A stretch of 64,000 nucleotides of DNA, taken from the NCBI GenBank assembly GCA_033297075.1, contig MU858123.1, positions 62,001 through 126,000 on the forward strand, in the 5' to 3' direction. Below the pieces are notes generated by a model that did not search any database, was not told the DNA's origin, and worked only from the letters and a program-made list of their open reading frames with translations. This document shows positions 52,802 to 64,000 of this stretch, piece by piece (positions within the stretch are counted from its first letter, which is position 1; each line of letters opens with the position of its first letter). This stretch comes from Rhypophila decipiens (taxonomy: Eukaryota; Ascomycota; Sordariomycetes; Sordariales; Naviculisporaceae). Made by a program: the position numbers and the translations under genes.

Positions 52802-55800
52802 TTTTGCTGATGTATGGACGGGCTCAAAGGAAGGAATGGGTAGAGACTGTGACGAATAGAAATCGAACCAGAAAGGACTGTGCGTGGTATCTACAAAGGA
52901 GTGTGTGGGAAGTCCCGGTATGTAATGTTTGGTGATGGTGATCGACGATGATGATGATAAACGAACCCACCAGAAGACGGGAAGATGCCCGAGTTATATA
53001 CACTATCCAGACTCGACCCAGGAACTTGGCTCGCGGTCCCGGTCACATCTGAGACTTGGGATGGGTGGGGCGAGATCAACCGACCTACCATCAGAGACAA
53101 GGGAAGCCACGCTGAGGAGGCAGAAGAACGGGCCACATGGGACGGGGAGAATGTTTGGTCGAATCAACATGGATGAGACCTTACATTCGCTGCCATGCCG
53201 GCTTGTCGAGGCCTCGAGGGACGAGGGGCATGTTTCCTCTGCCCCCTGGTCTCTTGGTAGCTGTCCACAATGGACCCTGCTGATACCACAAGCCAGGCAG
53301 GCGGTGGTGGTTTTGTTGGAGCACCATGCTGGTGAGTGATGACCAAGGATCGGCGAATCATGGACGGGCTGAGCCGCCGTCACCAACAAGAGCCCCTTCA
53401 CTCTTCCAAGTGTGGGTAACTGGACCCAAACGACAGTAGGGGGCTTCTTCAGCGGCCGGGGTCCACTATCGTCCGCTGCACTGCCGGCACTCAACGGCAT
53501 CTATTTGCCTCGGGACGACGCGGGAAAGGGACAGACTGGGAAGGGAAAAATGACACTTGCCGGGTCCGTTCCACAGTTTCATTGGCCATTTTTGCAATTT
53601 TGTGAACTGTATCCATTATATTGCGATCCAAAGGCGGTTTACCAACCACCTTCTGGATCTTCAAAATGGATTTTCTGCATCTGCATCTGGGATCCGTACC
53701 TGCATGCATTTCCGACGGGGATTCCTGGGCCAGCATAATGCGATTGTGGTGGACGCGGCACGGTGGGTTGCCAAGTAATCCACTGAAAGATGGGATGTTC
53801 TCGGTACCTGGTACCGTAATGCGTTAATATCCGCTAGCTGTCCCTTACCCGATGGCTGGTGCTTGGAGCCCAGAATGGAGGCTCAAAAGATTGTTGCACG
53901 ACAGCGATTGCTGCACGCAATAATCTTGCCGGTATCGTGGGCATGCGAGCTGAAGAGCGCTGGGCTGGCTTGGTAATGCCCTTCTTGGGGCTGGACGGTA
54001 GTATGATGCGGCACTGCAGTGAAGAACGCCTCGAATGGAGGGTTTGGTAAGCACTGAGCAGTGAAATTGTGCCGAGGGATTGCTGCTCCTTCTGTTCAGT
54101 CACGCTGATATCGTCCCTGTTGTAACGGCGTTGTAACGTTGATTCGGCCAATACACGTGGAGATTCGGCGACGCGATATGACCAGAACCCCAAGACATGC
54201 TCACCAAGGGCGCAAAATCAAGAGAATTCGTAGTGGCTTTTTTTTTTTTTTTTCTTTCTCGGAGGCAACTGTTCTCGCACTTGGCGAAATTGCGAGAATG
54301 GCATCGTGATAAATGAGGTTCTCCTTGCCGAGGCGTCTCGAGTCCAAGTCAGTGAGGAGTGATTGAGGGATGCAATTGGACAGGTTTGAGGGCGTGATTG
54401 AGATTTGGTAATCTTTCCGGGAGTCCGGGACACCTGCCCTAAAAGGCCGCCCCACATTTCACATTTCGGACCTTTCCGTGAGTGGACCGCAGCTGGTAAC
54501 AGGTCTGGTGTGCGCTGCCGGTATCATTGACAATGCATTGGTCAACTCCAAGTCTGATTGGTGGGATTGGTCGAAAAGGGGTCAGGAGCGTTCTTGCGAT
54601 GCTTCCCAATTTTACAACGTCAGAACGGTAAATGGGTCTTGCGGACCGACCTGGAGGCATCTGGACTGTTGCTGATCCTTGTTGCGAGCATCCAGTCTAG
54701 AAATCTTTAACAGCATTGGGACACTGTACGGAGGAACGGAACTCGGAATTCCGCGAGGTTATTTCCGATATCATTTCTTCACATATGGATATTACTAGTA
54801 TCACAAACTCTTGGATACCAACGTTGTCGTCAAAATTCAAGGGTTGTGTGGTTTACGTCTCTAATATCTCAATGTCAGCTTGACTGCTACCTGACAGTGA
54901 CAGATCGAGATAATACGCCACGGACACAACCATGGTAAGCGTCCCTGCTGGTACTTGCCCCTCAAGGTTGCGCCGCATGATCCTTACAAAAGAGCTCCTC
55001 CGAGTGTGTCCCTGGGATCATTAACGTTCTGACCTGTTCGCGCTTGGGCATCTGTACACCTGGCCAGATTCATAGCTTCACACTACTCTAGTACTCTTTG
55101 ACATGTGCATCACAACTCAACCAAGCTTGATGCCGACCGTCATGGATGATGGTGATATCGCTTACTTGTTTGGAATCAGACACATCACCAAGTACTCACC
55201 AGACTTTTACAGACTCACTTTCCAACGTGAGGCGGAAATCACATTACATGATCATTAAGTTAGTGAAAATAAGCAAGATTCCAAGTTAATCATTCACGTT
55301 GTAAATCACCTGCCATCTGACATGAGAGCCACAACTTGTTCGCACTTTGATCAGCAGCAGTGCATTCATGGCTTGCAACATGAGTCGTACTAAACCAAAG
55401 AACAACGTGTATTGCTACTAAAGTCATACGCATTCACAGGTGATGTTAGAGTGTCGGTATTCCTTCTGGAAGAAATCCTTCTTTCCTCACGCGCATGGAA
55501 CCTGCATGCTGGACTGGAGGTCTTGGCTCGCCGTCGTAACTGGTCCATTTTCTTACACATCTCGGTGAGTATTCGTCAACCTGGCACGTTGCAACGCATT
55601 AACCATATCTGCAAAATATAATGAGAAGGAGTCAGGCACCGACTTCGAGGATGGTATGCTATCATATACAACAACAATAAAAGGCCCTTATCAACTTGGC
55701 GGATTTTGTTACCTCTTTCATTTTCCCAGATTCCAGTTCATCTAGAATATACCGTTCGTTTAAAACACGCCGAGGCTTAGATCAAGCATACACTCCAATG

Positions 55801-56906
55801 ACTGGATTGAGAGAAAGCGTAACGAGGCAAGTGATTCCTATATCAGCAATAGTACTCCAGTTAGGCCACATCTGCTAACACCATACGCAATTCCTGCCCA
55901 GAAAACCGCCGTATCTCGCCGAGTGTGTGTCTGTGGCTTTTGCTACAACAGCAACTGGTAACTCCGTGCCTACCCAGGTAAGCAAGTCACACAAAGGTAA
56001 CGGCGATGCAAGTCCGCTCTGCGAAGTACTAGGTTGGTTTTTCCCGAGGTTCAAGCCAGATAATTTCCTTGTGGATCATGTGAAGCTGCGTTGGCTCCAT
56101 ATATGAGACAAAACAAAAAGAGAAAGGCCCCCCGCCTACGTAAGGTAGTAGGCCGTGATATCTCATATATGAGGCTACACGAGAATCATAGCCCAATACG
56201 TAGACTTTAGGAAAGAATGCGGCTGAAAACCGTGTAGATTACAAGGTGGTACAGAACCGTCTCACCGGGTCCCAGGAAGTGAGACATAGAGACCATAGTC
56301 TAGCAAGACTGTATCACGCTCGGTCAAATATTTGAACTTCATTGTTGCCAAAGTTGGAAGGTGTCTGCTAGTTTGAACCAGGTGTTCGATTTTCATTCAA
56401 GTTGTATTCAGGGCGTGATCGTTTCCTTTGGAAGTCAAGAGTAGCCCACAAAGAGGTCCATACAGATCATATGTGAGGCGAACGACCACACCTCATGAGG
56501 ATCTTCCTATTTTTACATGTATAAAGAGAATGGTTCACACATTTGATTTGGGTGTACGGGAAGGGAGGAATGAGAGTACAGACTAGAAAGGCATTGAATG
56601 ATACGGACGGCACTCATAATACAAACTAAATATGACAAACCAGCTCTTCGTCACCAAGAGCTACCAGAGCCCCAAAGGTGTTGAGAGACCAGACCCTTAA
56701 CACCAGTACAGCTCAGACTCATATGATCAGATGATCAAAACAAGATTACCACCTTCGCCGGTCAGCCATATAGCACTGTGGATAAGTTACAAAGATGCAC
56801 AAGGTACATCTGGCTGATCTTCCTGCCCTCCTTGGAATCAAGTCGAACCGCGGATACTACTGTTGTTTTAACTTTTCCTTTGCCCCAACGTCATAAGACA
56901 TCCCGA
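52802..56906. other. Gene-poor interval
   Basis: About 4.1 kb without a supportable gene on either strand, starting with the GH16 promoter. A T-run lies at about 54240-54255. A small hairpin is formed by CATATATGAGA (56098-56108) and its reverse complement (56161-56171). Nothing else stands out. Confidence 0.55.
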
Positions 56907-56910
56907 GTGA

Positions 56911-57179
56911 ATGGTCAGATCCTTCTCGTTTGTTCCCCTTCTGTACATAATCGGCGCAGCAGAGCCGGCAGAACTGGTGAAGGCAGTTATGACCTATAAG
57001 TTCCTGAATAAGAGAAGGAAAAAAAAAACTCCTTTCTTTTGTCCCAAATTCACAAGGCAATTCCCGTTAATGGTCAGATCCTTCCCGTCTGTTCCCCTTC
57101 TGTAATCGGCGCCGCGAGAACGTGAACCAGCGGGAGTCGTGAAGGCAGCGAGGACCTGAATGAGGGAAGGAAAAGAAAA
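56911..57179 (+). repeat. Tandem direct repeat of ~110 bp
   Basis: Two copies starting ATGGTCAGATCCTTCYCGT, at 56911-57022 and 57070-57179, with scattered substitutions and small indels, lie just downstream of the 3' end of the RING/IBR gene. Shared landmarks are GTTCCCCTTCTG, ATCGGCGC, GTGAAGGCAG and a purine-rich end. Non-coding as far as can be seen. Confidence 0.7.
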
Positions 57180-57391
57180 TTAGTAATGGGATGCTAGCAT
57201 TTCCCCACAGATTAAGCAGACGACGATAAATGAGGACACCAAAAGTCCAGAAGTAAGAAGGGAACCGATGGGAAGCGATTATAGTGCACGAGAGCGCAAA
57301 GGATAAAAGACCTCGTCCACAAAGGCGACACGTGAGAGACAGAGATTCCCTTACAGCATTGAGACAATAGTGCCAAGAAGGGTGAAACACA

Positions 57392-58954
57392 TCAGCGGTA
57401 CAACAAGGCCACCTTGGGCAGAGATAACAAGAGAGCAACAAAAAGACCGGCAAAGCCGACAAGGCATGAGAGGAAAACACTGGAAAGCACTGACAGGCAC
57501 CGACAGGTCTTGTGAACACTAGCCGGGGTGGCGGTATTGGTCGTTTTGTTTCCCGGAGCAGAGGGTCTGTGAGGAGCGATATCTTCTTCCTCTTCATCCT
57601 CGCTGTCTCCTTCCTCGTCGTCGTCCTCGCTGTCTTCTTCCTCGTCGTCTTCACTATCTTCTTTCTCGTCGTCCTCGCTATCGTCGTCCTCACTATCGTC
57701 GTCCTCGCTATCGTCGTCCTCGCTATCGTCTTCCTCCTGGTCCTCGACTTCCACTGGAAACTCGTGTTCCTCGTCCTTGGGGGGAAGGTGACCTCCGGCA
57801 GCCCAGTCGATCTCGGCACAGGTAACCCCCGCATGCCACTCATCCTTGTGGATGAAGCACGTCTTGTGACCGCAAGAGATGCAAGTGACGATGGGCTGGG
57901 CCTGGCCTCCTTCGTGGACCTGTCCGCTGGAGCATCCGGGGGCGGTGCACTAAAGAGAAGTCAGTCAACAAGCGTTCAAAAGGTCTTGCTAAAGAAAGAA
58001 ACGACGACGACGTACCCAGACGAAATCGACATCGGCCGACAGGACTGACATCAGACTCTGCTTCTCAAGACGCTCCTTGAGGTACTGCGGGACAAAGTGC
58101 AGGACGGTCTGGAAGTCGAGGAGCTGGGGGCACTCGGGACAGGGGACCTGGTTCCAGGGCAGTCCCAGGTGGGAGACTAACTGCTGAATCCTGAAGCTGA
58201 TGCAGGGGTTGCAAAGGCCCTGTGGATGAGCACAAGATTCTGTCAATGGGCGAGGGGGCGGGCTGTCAAGGTCTGATTGCATCACGCCGCATCTCAGACA
58301 GATATTCTTGCCCGCGCTTGGCTCGGGCGTTTGCTCTTGTGGAATAGGATTTGCTGCATCATAGCTCGACAAAACGTGCCTTTGGACTTCTTCATCGAGT
58401 GCTGACTGCACGTGTGGTGGGAGACTGGAGCCCGGCGGAGCATACGTCGGGTATCGATGTTCGGGGACGGGAGCACTAGGCTGCTGTTCGGCCGGCGTGC
58501 CTTGCACCCATTCGCCTGAGCCTTGGCTGCTACCGGCGTCCGGAAGGGTGGGGATATCCAGCAACTGATCCGGCTCGAGCTCTTCGATCAACTCGCGGCC
58601 CCGATCCACCAGGTCCATACGACGGCTAGCCAGAGTCCATTCATCATTGTCCGCCGCGTCGTCCTCTGGGCCAAGTTCCGGAGCTCCGACCGGGCGCAAG
58701 AGATCCTCCTCGAGACGCTGAATCTCCGACTCCAAAGTGCCCAATGACAGCGAGACGTCGTCTGCTCGAGTACCAGGTCCATCTTCCTTCTCACTAGCTG
58801 CCTCGCCGTCCGACTCGGAGTCGATCAGGGAATATGAGCCCACCGATTGGGCATCAGAACCGGCTCCAGAGACCGTAGTCCACTTATCCCAGTCTGAATT
58901 CTCTTCAGAATCTGAGTCGAATCTGAGCGTCGTAGAAGCAGTGTTAGACGCCAT
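57392..58954 (-). CDS. RING/IBR zinc-finger protein with acidic repeats and C-terminal membrane helix
   Basis: Two exons on the minus strand, 58016-58954 and 57392-57949, with a 66-nt intron (GTACGT...TTTAG), encode 498 aa. The N-terminal 210 residues are acidic and Ser-rich, probably disordered. Then come RING-like ligands Cys219, Cys222, Cys241, His243, Cys248, Cys251, Cys272, Cys275, and after the intron an IBR-type module starting C-TAPGC with VTCISCGHKTCFIHKDEWHAGVTC. This order is that of RBR-type E3 ubiquitin ligases. The usual RING2 with a catalytic Cys is not visible. Instead there is an array of about five EDDDS-like acidic repeats (about 385-440) and a final hydrophobic stretch LSSVFLSCLVGFAGLFVALLLSL, suggesting a tail-anchored protein. 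A ligase activity is therefore uncertain. Confidence 0.8.
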
Positions 58955-59805
58955 GGTTGGTTCTCGCAGCTGATGTGCGAAGGCGGGTGCGGAATGGGAA
59001 ACAGAATGAGAGGAAGAATTTTGGGAGGGAAAGTGGGATGAAAAGGGATCAAACAGTTTTTCCAGTCAAGAGCTTTACTCAGCGGATGCTGGACTCGCAG
59101 AAGCTTCAGAAAGAGGCAGAAATAGCCGGATTCGGCCGAGGTTGAGATACTAGGTTTGAGAGGAGAAAAGTTAACTTTAAAAGAGTGCAGTGGAAAACTC
59201 AATCAGCAATGCCTCAGTTCCATCTTTGCAACAAATGCTATCTCTAGATCCCACGGTGAAGCCTTTTACAACAGAACGTGAACAGATTATTCACCAAATT
59301 TTCATGGCCCTAGTTATAGCAGTAGACGTTACAGAAGTGAGGGTATATCCAGTTGAAAACAGTAACAGCCATTGAACGCCAAAGTCGGCTGTCCAATCCG
59401 CTGATCCAGCGTCAACGCTCATGCCGCACCAATAGCATGTGACCGAGAGACTTTCAGACTGTGGGTCTCAGGAAGGAGTGCAGCGGATAGGTACGGGACT
59501 TTCGTGAGATCTTACGTGCAGGTGTGGCACAGTGATGAGATCTACGATTGACCTCGGACATGAACGGGGCAGAGCTTTATGTAAACAACGGCTGTAGACA
59601 GCGCGATGAAACCTGAGATACAGAAATTAAATGTTGAATGACAAAGACTCTAGAGTCCATGACCAAAGGAAAATTAGTACTGCTGCTATACATGTTGAAA
59701 AGCATCGAGCCAGGAAAAACATTGACGTATATGTCAGGCAGGTAACGAGATAAATCGGCGAAGCCACTTTTCTCAACCGGTAACCGCGGCTGGAACATCG
59801 AAACT
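58955..59805. other. Intergenic region
   Basis: 5' flank of the RING/IBR gene and 3' flank of the P450. No gene seen. Confidence 0.6.
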
Positions 59806-61767
59806 TTAACTCTGCCGCCTCGTGATCCTCACCCAAAAATCGTTGGCAGTGAAGAGACCCGCTTCGAACATGGTAAATGGCGTCAAGGGATCAGCAATCG
59901 TAAAGTCGTAACGCCTCACGAGCTGGACAAGTGGATATTAGCAAAGTGAAAACGTCATCGTAGCGATGCAAGCAACGGGGCCCTTGGCTTAAAAGTGCAA
60001 GCACATGCCTGGAACAGTGATGCGAGGAAAATCTGCAACGTAAGCATCACTCACCTCCACAAGAACCTTATTGATCTCAACCAGAGCCAAGGACTTTCCA
60101 AGACAAGAATATTTCCCATGAGAGAAGCATGCGTCGACAGAGTTGAGCATGTCTCGGAGCCGCCCGCCGGAACCGCCGAGCTTCTCATCCTCGGCAGCCG
60201 CCTCAATCCAGCGCTCTGGCCGCCACACGTCGGCATCGACGCCAAAGACTTCCTTGTTCCGCATGATGTAGAGCAAGTTGACGCCGACCATGGTTCCCTC
60301 TGGTATAAAGTAGCCGTGCAGTGTGACGCCTCCTTTCGGCACGAGCTTCCAGTTACGGTTCGCGATGGGAGGATACATGCGCATGGTCTCGCGGATGACT
60401 GCCTGTAGATACGGAAGCGCGTTTGCTTCATTGTTGTTTACCGGCGAGCTGATCTTTCCGGCGGCGATCTGGGCGTCGATCTCTTGACGGAGGGAGCTGA
60501 AGGCAGTGGGGTTGGTCAAGAGATAGAGTACCGACATGCGAATGGCCATGGCGCTTGAGTCGGTGCCAGCAATACTGTCGCGAGAAAGTGAGTAAATTGA
60601 TTTGTCTCAAAGACTAATCACTGAATGACCCACATCTTGACAAAGGCCTCTGCAAGAACCTCATCTCGAGTGAGCCCGTTTCGAAGTTCTGAAGCCAGCA
60701 TGTCATGACCATGTTCGGCGTCTGGCTTCAAGCGGTTATCGATGATGCTGGTCATCAATCTAGAAACAGAATTGAGAACGTTAGTCATCTAAAAACACTC
60801 GTGAATGTTCCTGTAATTTGCCTACCCCATTAGTGCGCCAAATCCGAAACCGTCCTTTGAGCTCGGTGCCAGTTTGTAGAATGGCCACATCTTGAGCAGC
60901 TGTTGGACTAGCGGGAATTCGTAGAGAAAAAACGTCTTTGGGAGTACGTGGTCGTTGATCTCGATGTAGTTGTGCATGTCCTTGTCATTGGCAAGAAATC
61001 CAAGTGCTTGTCCGAATCCAAGCTCGGTGATGACATCGATAGCGAGGTACATGAGTTTGTGGGCAAGCTCCATTGGCCGGTAGTCAGTTGGTGTCGAGAT
61101 GTATTTGCTTTCGATGAGATTGATAAAACTGTTGATATGTTTGTTTGTGCCGTCTTCAAATCCGACACCCTCTTTGCCTGCGTACTGTTCAGAATGGAAA
61201 AGGGTACAAGTCAGTCATCATAACTATTAGGAAGTGTTCAAGCCTCTTACGCCTGCTGCGAGCTTGGCTCTCCTGATTTTATGGTCTTCCTCATTCGACA
61301 GAGATACCACGTTATCTGTCTCGGTGAAGCGGGTCCCTTCATACCACTTTGGCTTATAGAACGGGGAACGGGGAGCCGTGATCATGCGAAAGGTGCTGAT
61401 ATCGCCGTAGAGAACCTCGTTTGGACCAACGCGAAAAAGTGGCCCTGCGATATGGACGAGTGTTAGCCAGATGAACAGGTTATCTGCAGTGATACTCTAG
61501 AAAACTTGGGCCGGTACCATATTTGTCTCCTAATTCTCTGAGGTGGATTGACTGCTTGCCAGTAGCGGCCATACGAGCCATGGGGAACTTGGAGATGGCC
61601 ATGGAAAAGGGGCCGGGGATATGTTTTAGACGGTACCATGATCGAATCTCTTCGAACAGAAGAATGACAAGTGAAAAAGCAACCACTGAGATGGTTAATG
61701 GCGACGTGATGAACTGTCCGATGAGTGACATGGCGTTGTAAGCCGAGTTTGCGACGGAGAAGGCCAT
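59806..61767 (-). CDS. Cytochrome P450 monooxygenase
   Basis: Six exons on the minus strand: 61518-61767, 61251-61444, 60826-61184, 60634-60759, 60055-60574 and 59806-59922. They encode 521 aa, the usual length for a microsomal fungal P450. The N-terminal membrane anchor (about residues 22-40) is followed by the proline hinge HIPGP (residues 49-53). The I-helix is IIAGTDSSAMAI (around 310-321), split by an intron in front of it. The ExxR motif is Glu372-Arg375 in VIRETMRMYPP, and the heme loop FSHGKYSCLG has ligand Cys467. The last exon gives LVRRYDFTIADPLTPF, a standard C-terminus. Resembles the pisatin-demethylase-like group by overall pattern. Located at the ER; substrate unknown. It lies 38 kb from the PKS cluster, so involvement there is not supported. 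Confidence 0.93.
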
Positions 61768-63170
61768 TGCTTCTGCTATGAGTGCCCAGAGCCGATTCAG
61801 AGACAAACAGAAGTCACCTGGGCAACATGGTCGAGTCTTCCTCAGACATCAGGGGTATTTAGACTGTCATCTTGAAGGTTCACTGATATGAACTCAACGA
61901 ATGTTTCGGTCCGGGGAGTTGGTAAAACACCGCCAGTATCTGGGGGACGAATGATACCTTGATTTCATGTTGCGACTTGCATGGGTGGCAGATTGGGTCA
62001 TGTAGTGACCGTGGAGCACGACACCCAACAGGAAGAAGATGGCCAATCAGGAGTACGGCAGTTCGAGACACCATGCCAATTCGGACTTGGGGATTGCGAT
62101 TTTGGCAAAGTCGTGACTGATAAGAACGGCTTGATTCGACCCCGGAGCCAGCCATCCTGGGGGTCATACTCCACTACGTTACGGGACGGGCCGTAAAAAC
62201 GGGAGAGTCCTCCCGGAAGAAGTCCCCGAGGACCAAGTACCGTTTCCCTTGACTTCAGGGGTTTTTGGCGATGAAGTGACACTGGTCTCAAGTACCTTGA
62301 CCCCCAGCTGAGGCTTTTACAGTGTAGTCTTCCCCCACCGACCTGGCACCTGGCGGCGTCTTGGATGTCGACTCTACCAAATACCGGCCTTTGATAAAAA
62401 GAAGAGATGATTCTGTTCAACGAATTCTTTCCATTTGGGGACCCGACTAGCAGACGGGGGGAAAGAGTGTGTATATCGCGGACCTCATCATATATCGCCA
62501 AACGTTACACGAGTTCAATTGCCGCCCGGGACGCGCGAGTTCGAATCGAGCCTGAACCTTGCATACGATGCTGACGGGAGGATCTTGGTGCATGAGAAGG
62601 ATTATGTACAGCTCAGATCGGTGGTCCATCGTCAAAGGTGCAAGCCTGGATTCCGACAAGGAAGGTATGAAGCAACATCACGTGGAAGGCCCGTCGTGCC
62701 TGCCAAAGTTGTTGATGATGGCACGACTGGATGCTGGGCTTCCAGATTGTTGGGGACGGGGTTGACCATGCCACTGTGGACCTTTTCTTCGAGATGGGTC
62801 CCCACCGATCATCGCGTGGCAATCTAGACCAAGGACACTAACATACGACTGTTACTCTCGGGTGGAATATAGTTAGCACGTAAGTACTGCGTTAGTGTAG
62901 TGCTTCAATCTGATAAGAATGGCGGGGTTGAGATAAGGTGCTGGGCGACAGAAAGCGGCAGGCGGTGGGGCACGTTTTTATTTTTCCCCATCCGAGACCG
63001 GGACTCACCGCAACAACTTTTTTATTCTGCCCACCATCTGACTCTGACATCACATTGAACTCTCTTCATCGCAAATTTTCATTCCCCGCGTCTGCAATCA
63101 TTTCAGGCCTTCGTTTCTGATCAATTGATATCCACTTGACCAGCAAAACACAAACCCGAAATCTGCAAAC
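61768..63170. promoter_or_regulatory. Divergent promoter region of P450 and argininosuccinate synthase
   Basis: 1.4 kb between the divergent starts, with no supportable gene. The right end is T/C-rich leader before the ATG at 63171. Confidence 0.5.
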
Positions 63171-64000
63171 ATGTCCAAGGGTCGCGTCTGTCTGTGAGTT
63201 ATGCCTGACCGTGAAGCTTGCCAGTGGCGCCACCAAAACTGACTCATCTTGGCAGTGCCTACTCTGGAGGTATGATGAATCCTAAACTTATCCTCCCGAC
63301 GGAAGCCACCAGGCATGACCCGAGGCGCAGCTGCATAAGTGAATGGACCAGGGTGATCCATACAGTCACTCGGCTGGGCGGGCGAGGTCAACGCGGCGCT
63401 GGTCAAGAAGTCCACGAGCGCAGACTTCATGATCTCTCAGACATGGAAGTCGTCATCATCAGCACCTCATATACTAACGCGCCTTGCGAATCACAGGCCT
63501 AGACACCAGCACAATCCTCAAATGGCTCATCAATGAGGGATACACCGTCGTTGCCTTTCTGGCCGACGTAGGACAGGAGGAGGATTTTGCTGAGGTTGAG
63601 AAGAAGGCCCTCGCACTGGGCGCTGAGAAGATGGTGATCGAGAACCTCCAGAAGGAGTTCGTTGACCAGATTGTCTTCCGCGCCATTCAGTGCAATGCCA
63701 TCTACGAGGACCGTTATCTTCTCGGTACCTCTCTCGCTCGTCCTGTCATTGCTCGTGCCCAGGTCCGCGTTGCCGAGCAACACAACTGCGAGTATGTCAG
63801 CCACGGCTGCACTGGCAAGGGCAATGACCAGGTCCGTTTCGAGCTTGCATTCAAGGCCTGCAACCCCAACCTGAAGGTCATCGCCCCATGGCGCATGCCC
63901 GAGTTCATTGAGCGCTTCCAGGGTCGTCAGGATCTGCTCAAGTACGCGGCCGAGAACAACATCCCCGTCTCATCTTCCCCCAAGGCCCCCTGGTCCATGG
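63171..64000 (+). CDS. ARG1: Argininosuccinate synthase, 5' part (runs off the window)
   Basis: Three exons visible, 63171-63193, 63256-63269 and 63497 to beyond 64000, giving the first ~180 aa. The introns are 62 nt (GTGAGT...GCAG) and 227 nt (GTATGA...ACAG). They isolate a 14-nt exon that supplies AYSGG, part of the ATP-binding loop ([23 protein letters not shown]). Later motifs are [31 protein letters not shown] and [14 protein letters not shown]. Reaction: citrulline + aspartate + ATP to argininosuccinate + AMP + PPi in cytosolic arginine biosynthesis. All joins are in frame. The gene is truncated by the window edge, not broken. Confidence 0.95.

Noticed and set aside
53003..53500. 165-codon minus-strand frame upstream of the GH16 gene
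   Set aside because: No domain, hydrophobic core or codon pattern supports it, and it overlaps the likely promoter.
56098..56171. 11-bp inverted repeat CATATATGAGA as a possible miniature element
   Set aside because: The arms are too short and themselves nearly palindromic; a chance hairpin is equally likely.
59806..61767. P450 as a tailoring enzyme of the polyketide cluster
   Set aside because: It lies about 38 kb from the transporter with more than ten unrelated genes, including housekeeping ones, in between.

Overview
The window looks like nuclear DNA of a filamentous ascomycete (Pezizomycotina, probably Sordariomycetes). Genes carry short introns of about 57-214 nt with GTRNGT/YAG-type borders, and intergenic spaces are 0.5-4.5 kb. 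A Zn2Cys6 regulator, iterative type I PKSs, a Clr5-domain protein and fungal-type secreted enzymes are present. Species cannot be named from this sequence alone.

Left part (1-21004): a compact polyketide cluster of four genes. A Zn2Cys6/AflR-like regulator (174-1637, +) converges on a non-reducing PKS (2760-9134, -; SAT-KS-AT-PT-ACP-TE). Across a 2.06 kb divergent promoter lies a highly reducing PKS (11198-18618, +; KS-AT-DH-degenerate MT-ER-KR-ACP, one intron). An MFS drug:H+ antiporter-like transporter follows (19427-21004, -). A highly reducing PKS paired with an NR-PKS that has a starter-transferring SAT and a C-terminal TE is the arrangement used for resorcylic or dihydroxyphenylacetic acid lactones. 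The reduced chain is handed to the NR-PKS, extended, aromatised by PT and released by TE, then presumably exported. No halogenase, methyltransferase or oxidase sits next to the pair. The heptamer TCCGGCG forms a perfect inverted repeat before the regulator and recurs in the divergent PKS promoter.

Middle (21005-43000): housekeeping genes SEM1 (proteasome lid) and PGK1 (phosphoglycerate kinase), then an Mpv17/PMP22 membrane protein, an SGNH hydrolase, a Clr5 protein, a secreted DUF8021-like protein, a single-pass surface protein, a small membrane protein and two orphan genes. tRNA-Leu(AAG, with intron) and tRNA-Asn(GTT) are clear. Three loci carry a related 22-bp minisatellite, two of them bracketed by inverted repeats, and a 309-bp MITE-like element lies at 36914-37222.

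Right part (43000-64000): a secreted CBM18 plus lysozyme-like protein, a low-complexity gene interrupted by an in-frame TGA, a GH16 glucanase, an unusual membrane-anchored RING/IBR protein, a six-exon cytochrome P450, and the 5' part of argininosuccinate synthase running off the end. Long stretches between them show no supportable gene.
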